Shown here in pieces: positions 60,140 to 64,000 of a stretch of 64,000 nt of DNA (position 1 is the first letter of the stretch; each line of letters begins with the position of its first letter). The DNA is from Nocardia salmonicida NBRC 13393 (lineage in GTDB: Bacteria > Actinomycetota > Actinomycetes > Mycobacteriales > Mycobacteriaceae): contig NZ_BDBR01000043.1 in the NCBI RefSeq assembly GCF_001613085.1, forward strand, positions 1 through 64,000, in the 5' to 3' direction. A program made the position numbers and the translations under genes. The notes beneath the pieces are model-generated. The model had not been told where the DNA came from and did not search any database. It saw only the letters and a list, made by a program, of their open reading frames with translations.

Positions 60140-60996
60140 GGATCGATCCCGGGATAGTTGATTTCCGGGTCGCTGAACACCGGTGCGGTGATGTCGGCGT
60201 CATAGTCGGTGTGGGCCGACTGCGATCGTGTGGCCTCGACAGCGGCACCGATGTGTGCGCCTGGCGCGTCGGAGAACAGGCCACCCACACCGACATCGCG
60301 TTCGCTGAGAGCGTGGAGTACGGCGATCGGCTCGGGTGGGGCGATCGTCGGGTTCGGTGTGATCCCTGCTGCGGCCAAGGCGATGGATTGTGCGGTGTAG
60401 CTGGTCATGTCGGTGTTCGCGATCGCGTGCCAGTGTTGGGTGAGTTGGGCTTGGGTCTGCCCGGCCGCCGATGCCGAGGCTTGCTTCATCCATTGCTGGT
60501 GGGGCCAGTGCTGTCGGGCTTGGTCGGTGTCGATACCGAGCAGGACACCGATCTGAGCGGATCGGCGCCAGAGCGTGGTGAGGGTCTGGTCCACGGTCGC
60601 GGTGGTGTCGTCGTGTCGCCCGGTGCCGTGGGTGTAGGCCGCGTGGATGCCGGTGAACCGGGCTAGTCGGTCGATATCGGCGCGGAGGTTATCGACCAAC
60701 GCGTCGCGGTCGATCGGGGCTGCACGGCGCAGGAACAGGTTGGTGTTCCAGCGGATTGCTTTGGTGCCGCGTTCGCGTGCCTGATCGACCCACTCGGCCG
60801 GCACCCCACCCGCGAGGGCCGCTGCGGCGAGTTCGGTGTGCACCGTCGCCCGCGCGTGGAAATTCCGCGTCCCGTCTTGGGTCGGCTCAATACCGCTGGC
60901 GCGCTGGATGGTCAGCAGCTTCTGTGAGTCAGCGGCTTGATTCTGCAGTGCTTTGAGGACCCGTTTCTGGACTGCGGTCGCGTTCGCCATACTCAC
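60136..60996 (-). CDS. Conjugation-block protein, 286 aa (related to 59228-60139)
   Basis: Unrecognised helical protein. The N-terminal region includes VHTELAAAALAGGVPAEWVDQARERGTKAIRWN, which shares GVPAxWxxQARExGT with the following protein. A middle segment has QIGVLLGIDTDQARQHWP, and the C-terminus is acidic and His-containing. GTG 60996 forms a GTGA overlap with the DUF4913 gene; an ATG two codons later is possible. It sits in a fully overlapping operon with the coupling protein. A DNA-binding or relaxosome-recruiting role is possible but not shown. Confidence 0.78.
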   Translation of the reverse strand: MSMANATAVQKRVLKALQNQAADSQKLLTIQRASGIEPTQDGTRNFHARATVHTELAAAALAGGVPAEWVDQARERGTKAIRWNTNLFLRRAAPIDRDALVDNLRADIDRLARFTGIHAAYTHGTGRHDDTTATVDQTLTTLWRRSAQIGVLLGIDTDQARQHWPHQQWMKQASASAAGQTQAQLTQHWHAIANTDMTSYTAQSIALAAAGITPNPTIAPPEPIAVLHALSERDVGVGGLFSDAPGAHIGAAVEATRSQSAHTDYDADITAPVFSDPEINYPGIDP

Positions 60997-61844
60997 TGCG
61001 GCTCACCGCCCTGCGCCAAGGCCCGGAAGTCCGGAGCGAAGCCGAGGGCTTCGATCGGGATCGCCGATCCGGGGGCGCCGAACCAATTCGCCGGAACCCG
61101 CTCGCTCGTGAGCCCAGGGCTATCGACGTGCTGGTCGGGTGTGCACCTGTGCAGGGGCCCGTTGGCGGCGTCGAGGACGTAGCGGAGCTGCGGGTCGACG
61201 TGACGGACGAACAAGGCTGACATCGCCATCTTGTCCTCGGCATTGACCGCGGCCTCGAAGCAGGCGTGCAGCCCGGCGAAGCGGATGGCGACGCTTTGGT
61301 GGCGCCACCACTGCCGACACCACGTGTACTGGCCCTCACGATTGTTGGCGGCGATCTTTACTGACGTCACCGGCAGCAACCACTGTTCGGCGAATTCGCT
61401 GTAGTGGTCGAACTTCTTCGGCGGTTTACCGTCGTCGACGGGGGGCTTGGTGCCGAACCAACCAGGTGGGACGGGGTCGAACGGCAACGACGGGGTGGTC
61501 TGGTGATGGGTGCGGGTGCATCGGTGCAGGGGGCCGTTCGCCGCGTCGAGGATGAGGTTGACGTGCGGGTCGAAGTGACTCAGCAGGAAGGTGCTCAGGC
61601 TCGATCCTGCCTTGGAGCGGCGCATCGCCTCGAACGCGGTATGCAAATGGGCGACCCGCACCGCGACCGGGCGATGAGACCACCACCGCGAGCACCAGGT
61701 GAAGGTGTTCTCCCGGTTCGCTTGCGCCAACCGGACGCTGATCGTGGGCAACATCCACGCCTGCGCGAAATCGGTGAAATGACCGAACTGCGGCGGCATC
61801 GGTGTCTGCGCAGTGGCTGTCGATGCAGCGTTCGGGCTCGTCAC
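60993..61844 (-). CDS. Tandem DUF4913 protein, 283 aa
   Basis: Two copies of DUF4913 can be read. Copy 1 (about residues 25-120) has FTDFAQAWMLPTISVRLAQ, WCSRWWSHRPVAVRVAHLH and DAANGPLHRC. Copy 2 (about 155-250) has YSEFAEQWLLPVTSVKIAA, WCRQWWRHQSVAIRFAGLH and DAANGPLHRC again. DUF4913 proteins occur next to TraG/VirD4-type genes on actinobacterial plasmids but usually hold a single copy. Each copy keeps the Trp-Cys-x2-Trp-Trp and terminal Cys. GTG 61844 overlaps the coupling-protein stop (GTGA). It is probably a partner of the coupling protein. Confidence 0.88.
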   Translation of the reverse strand: MTSPNAASTATAQTPMPPQFGHFTDFAQAWMLPTISVRLAQANRENTFTWCSRWWSHRPVAVRVAHLHTAFEAMRRSKAGSSLSTFLLSHFDPHVNLILDAANGPLHRCTRTHHQTTPSLPFDPVPPGWFGTKPPVDDGKPPKKFDHYSEFAEQWLLPVTSVKIAANNREGQYTWCRQWWRHQSVAIRFAGLHACFEAAVNAEDKMAMSALFVRHVDPQLRYVLDAANGPLHRCTPDQHVDSPGLTSERVPANWFGAPGSAIPIEALGFAPDFRALAQGGEPQ

Positions 61845-63736
61845 GACTGGCCGCCTGCTACCGATGGGCTCGACTTGACCAGTGAGACCCGCCCACCTTC
61901 GAACCGTTGCATCGACTTGCGCACCAGCGGCGCGTACTCGCTGTCGAACCAGGGAATTTTGCGGACCACGACTGGCCCGTGGCCGGGAAGTCGGACCAGG
62001 GCGCGGTCTTTCGGCAGGGCGGCGAGCATCGCGACATCGAGGATGGGTTCTGCGCGCCAGGACAGGCTGCGTTGGATACCGCCGGGTGTGTGGGTGCGGG
62101 AGCGGTCGGAGACGTCGTGTTGCCCGGCCATCGCTGACCAATGCTCCAAGTAGTCCCGGGAGGCAATGGAGCCGCCGTAGACCTCGATCGACTGGGCCAT
62201 CATGGTCTTCAAACCATTGGCACCCCACAGGTTTTCACCTTGCTCGAGGACCTGGAGGATCGTCATCAAGATGATCCCGCAACCCGCCGAATACGTGTAG
62301 TAGGACGGCAGTTCACTGATTCGGGCGCAGTTGGCGGCCTCGTCGAGCACACACAACAACGGTGTCGCCAGCCGCCCATCCGGGCGGGCTCGCGCTTGGG
62401 TTAAGGCGGCTTCGAGGACTTGGCCGACCAGCGCGGCGGTCAAGGGCGTGGCACCATCAGGCCCGGTCATCGACAGCGGATACAGGGTGTCGTTGGAGGT
62501 GACGAACGCGACGGGATCGAATTCCGGCAACAGGTGGGTCCGCGCCTGTTCGGTGGACTCGATCACCACGCCGTTGCGAATCGAGGACACTTTCCCGCCC
62601 CGACTCGGTGCCGCGGTCGTCGGCTTGGCAGCGGTTTCGCTGACCTGGAACAGTTTCCGAACCGGGGGCGTGACCATTTGCGCGTACCCGGAATCGGAGA
62701 GCACGTTGAGGAACCTTCGCGCCATGTCGTAGAGGCCATCGCGTTGCCTGGCGTAGAGGCCTTGGCATTCGACGATCCTGGCCGCGGGTCGGTCGTGGCC
62801 GTAGTGGCGCAAAACCAATGCCGGGGTCGGATCTTGGTCGCGGCCGAGCCATTCCGCGACATGGTGCAGGTCCCCGCCCGCGCACGCGGCGGCGAAGACA
62901 CACAGCGCGAACAGCTCTTGCGCGCCGCCGTCGAAGTAGGCATCGGTCTTCGCATTGGCGATCTCATTGGCCGAACCGGCCGACCCGGACACGAAGAAAC
63001 CCGCCAGCTTTCGCGCCGCGGGTAACCCGGTGACTTGGTTGAACAGATTCACCCAGAACCCGCAGACAACGTGCCCGGTCACCGCTTGCAGGTCACACAC
63101 CCATACCCGGCCGACTTGCTCGCGCCCATACACGGTGTGCCGGTACAGGTCCGGTTTGTTCGACGTGGCAAGGCACGGCCCCCATGCCGAGAGCACCGCC
63201 GGGATCGCCCATGCGACGGTCTTGCCGGTGCGCTGACCGGCCGTCACTGTGACACCGAGTTCGGCGGGTACGTGCAGGGCGATGTCGCCGATGACCGTGC
63301 GCCCCAACAGCGGTCCCGGATTCGCTCGCACTTCGGGTGGCGCGTCGGCGAGCAATCGTTGGTTGTCGGCGAGGTTGTCGGCGACGCGAGCGATGCGGAT
63401 CTTGCCTGGCCGTTGCATCGTTCGCGCGGCCACATCGACCTCGCGGCCGGTGTTGAACATCTGAACCCCGCGCACCGCCAGCGCGCCGATCGCGCACAGC
63501 AGCACCACGGCGATCGGCGTCGCTTGCCAGGGCCATCGTTTGTCTGCGGCGAGGACCGACAGCAAGGCGATGAACGGGTTCCATGACATCGGCTGCCCGG
63601 CCGACCAGCTGCCGAGTTTCAACGCCGCCCACAGCACGAACACGACAGCGAGCAGTGCCAACAGAATGAGGAGCATGCCGGCTTCCTCACCCATCCCGGA
63701 TTTGGCGCGCCGGCGGGTTTCACGGGGAGAGAACAT
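61841..63736 (-). CDS. Type IV coupling protein (TraG/TraD/VirD4 family), 631 aa
   Basis: Membrane-anchored ATPase that brings the relaxosome to the transfer channel. It has two N-terminal membrane helices (MLLILLALLAVVFVLWAAL and TPIAVVLLCAIGALAV), Walker A TAGQRTGKT at about residue 165 and Walker B LLCVLDEAANC at about 455. DLQAVTG, TILQVLEQGENLWG and LPGHGPVVVRKIPW are usual for actinobacterial TraG-like proteins. It pairs with the MOBF relaxase at the other end of the window. It is the first complete gene of an operon in which each stop overlaps the next start. No VirB4- or VirB6-like channel gene is visible here. Confidence 0.92.
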   Translation of the reverse strand: MFSPRETRRRAKSGMGEEAGMLLILLALLAVVFVLWAALKLGSWSAGQPMSWNPFIALLSVLAADKRWPWQATPIAVVLLCAIGALAVRGVQMFNTGREVDVAARTMQRPGKIRIARVADNLADNQRLLADAPPEVRANPGPLLGRTVIGDIALHVPAELGVTVTAGQRTGKTVAWAIPAVLSAWGPCLATSNKPDLYRHTVYGREQVGRVWVCDLQAVTGHVVCGFWVNLFNQVTGLPAARKLAGFFVSGSAGSANEIANAKTDAYFDGGAQELFALCVFAAACAGGDLHHVAEWLGRDQDPTPALVLRHYGHDRPAARIVECQGLYARQRDGLYDMARRFLNVLSDSGYAQMVTPPVRKLFQVSETAAKPTTAAPSRGGKVSSIRNGVVIESTEQARTHLLPEFDPVAFVTSNDTLYPLSMTGPDGATPLTAALVGQVLEAALTQARARPDGRLATPLLCVLDEAANCARISELPSYYTYSAGCGIILMTILQVLEQGENLWGANGLKTMMAQSIEVYGGSIASRDYLEHWSAMAGQHDVSDRSRTHTPGGIQRSLSWRAEPILDVAMLAALPKDRALVRLPGHGPVVVRKIPWFDSEYAPLVRKSMQRFEGGRVSLVKSSPSVAGGQS

Positions 63737-63752
63737 GATTCACCTAGACCTT

Positions 63753-64000
63753 TCAGAATTGGGGGTCGACGACGTGTTCGCGCGGGGGCGCGTCGATGAC
63801 GCCGGTGAGTTCGGGGGTCGTCCACTCGGCGGCGAAGTCGGCATGGGGCAGGGCAGCCTCGACCGCGCCGGAGATCACCGCCCCACCTGGCTCCAGCGCG
63901 GCGGAGCTGGCCGTCGAGCTCAGGCGGTAAGTGGTCTCTGCACCTACGGCCAGCGCGAGCGCCGGAGGCTGGTCGGGTGCAAGGCCGAGCTGGGCACGCA
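63753..64000 (-). CDS. Uncharacterised protein, C-terminal part only
   Basis: The open frame runs in from beyond the right edge, and its stop is at 63753-63755, 16 bases before the coupling-protein start, so it belongs to the same operon. The 82 visible residues include TTYRLSSTASSAALEPGGAV, TTPELTGVIDAPP and the end HVVDPQF. No family can be assigned from this fragment. A conjugation-related function is suggested only by position. Confidence 0.7.
   Translation of the reverse strand, partial: RAQLGLAPDQPPALALAVGAETTYRLSSTASSAALEPGGAVISGAVEAALPHADFAAEWTTPELTGVIDAPPREHVVDPQF

Overview
The window looks like part of a large conjugative plasmid or integrative conjugative element from a high-GC actinobacterium of the Mycobacteriales, probably Nocardia- or Rhodococcus-like. 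The case rests on a tyrosine recombinase at the left edge, a ParB-domain protein, an SSB, a MOBF (TrwC-type) relaxase of nearly 2,000 residues and a TraG/VirD4-type coupling protein at the right edge. It also rests on families typical of these hosts: cutinase, EspC-like secreted protein, MAB_1171c-type membrane protein, DUF4192, DUF4913, DUF4254, DUF5753 and XRE-TPR regulators. No tRNA, rRNA, CRISPR array or intact IS element was seen. The host assignment is inference.

Layout. 1-17.5 kb is the element backbone: integrase, orphan ParB, DUF4192 and LPD29-like proteins, SSB, a zinc-finger protein, two YodL-like proteins and the relaxase, with long intergenic inverted repeats between several of them. 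17.7-22.3 kb is an accessory block: a small zinc-ribbon protein, an ApeA-like HEPN protein, a DUF4145 protein and a polytopic membrane protein. 22.5-28.5 kb (minus strand) holds two XRE-TPR regulators, each heading small-enzyme genes: TrmO-like, Nudix and P-loop kinase behind one, creatininase behind the other. 28.7-31 kb is a cold-shock protein followed by an overlapping run of small genes that includes three diverged paralogs.

31-38.8 kb is a long, mostly overlapping operon around secreted and cell-surface functions: lone DUF5753, DUF4254, cutinase, EspC-like protein, a PPE/EspB-like glycine/serine-rich protein, a membrane-anchored protein and a Methyltransf_19 enzyme. 38.9-42.7 kb is a mosaic with remnants of nrdF and of a WD40 gene around uncharacterised genes. 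42.9-48.1 kb (minus) is a six-gene, largely translationally coupled operon combining nucleotide-sugar enzymes, a PIG-L deacetylase, a MoaD/ThiS-like sulfur carrier and a SUMF1-fold protein. It is divergent from a third XRE-TPR regulator that is coupled to a Nudix hydrolase.

50.9-54.6 kb is an XRE, ImmA/IrrE peptidase, MAB_1171c-type membrane protein and cytochrome P450 cluster behind a dense array of TGTACT-type sites. 55.4-58.8 kb (minus) is an acyl-CoA oxidase/flavin monooxygenase pair. 59.2-64 kb (minus) returns to conjugation: coupling protein, tandem DUF4913 protein and two related proteins, all overlapping.

The most interesting points are: (1) a free-standing protein at 8.1-9.7 kb that shares two modules with the relaxase C-terminus; (2) a nested inverted repeat of about 210 bp just before that gene; (3) the sulfur-carrier/nucleotide-sugar operon; (4) the orphan secretion-substrate operon; and (5) the operator array and regulator-peptidase-membrane protein-P450 cluster.
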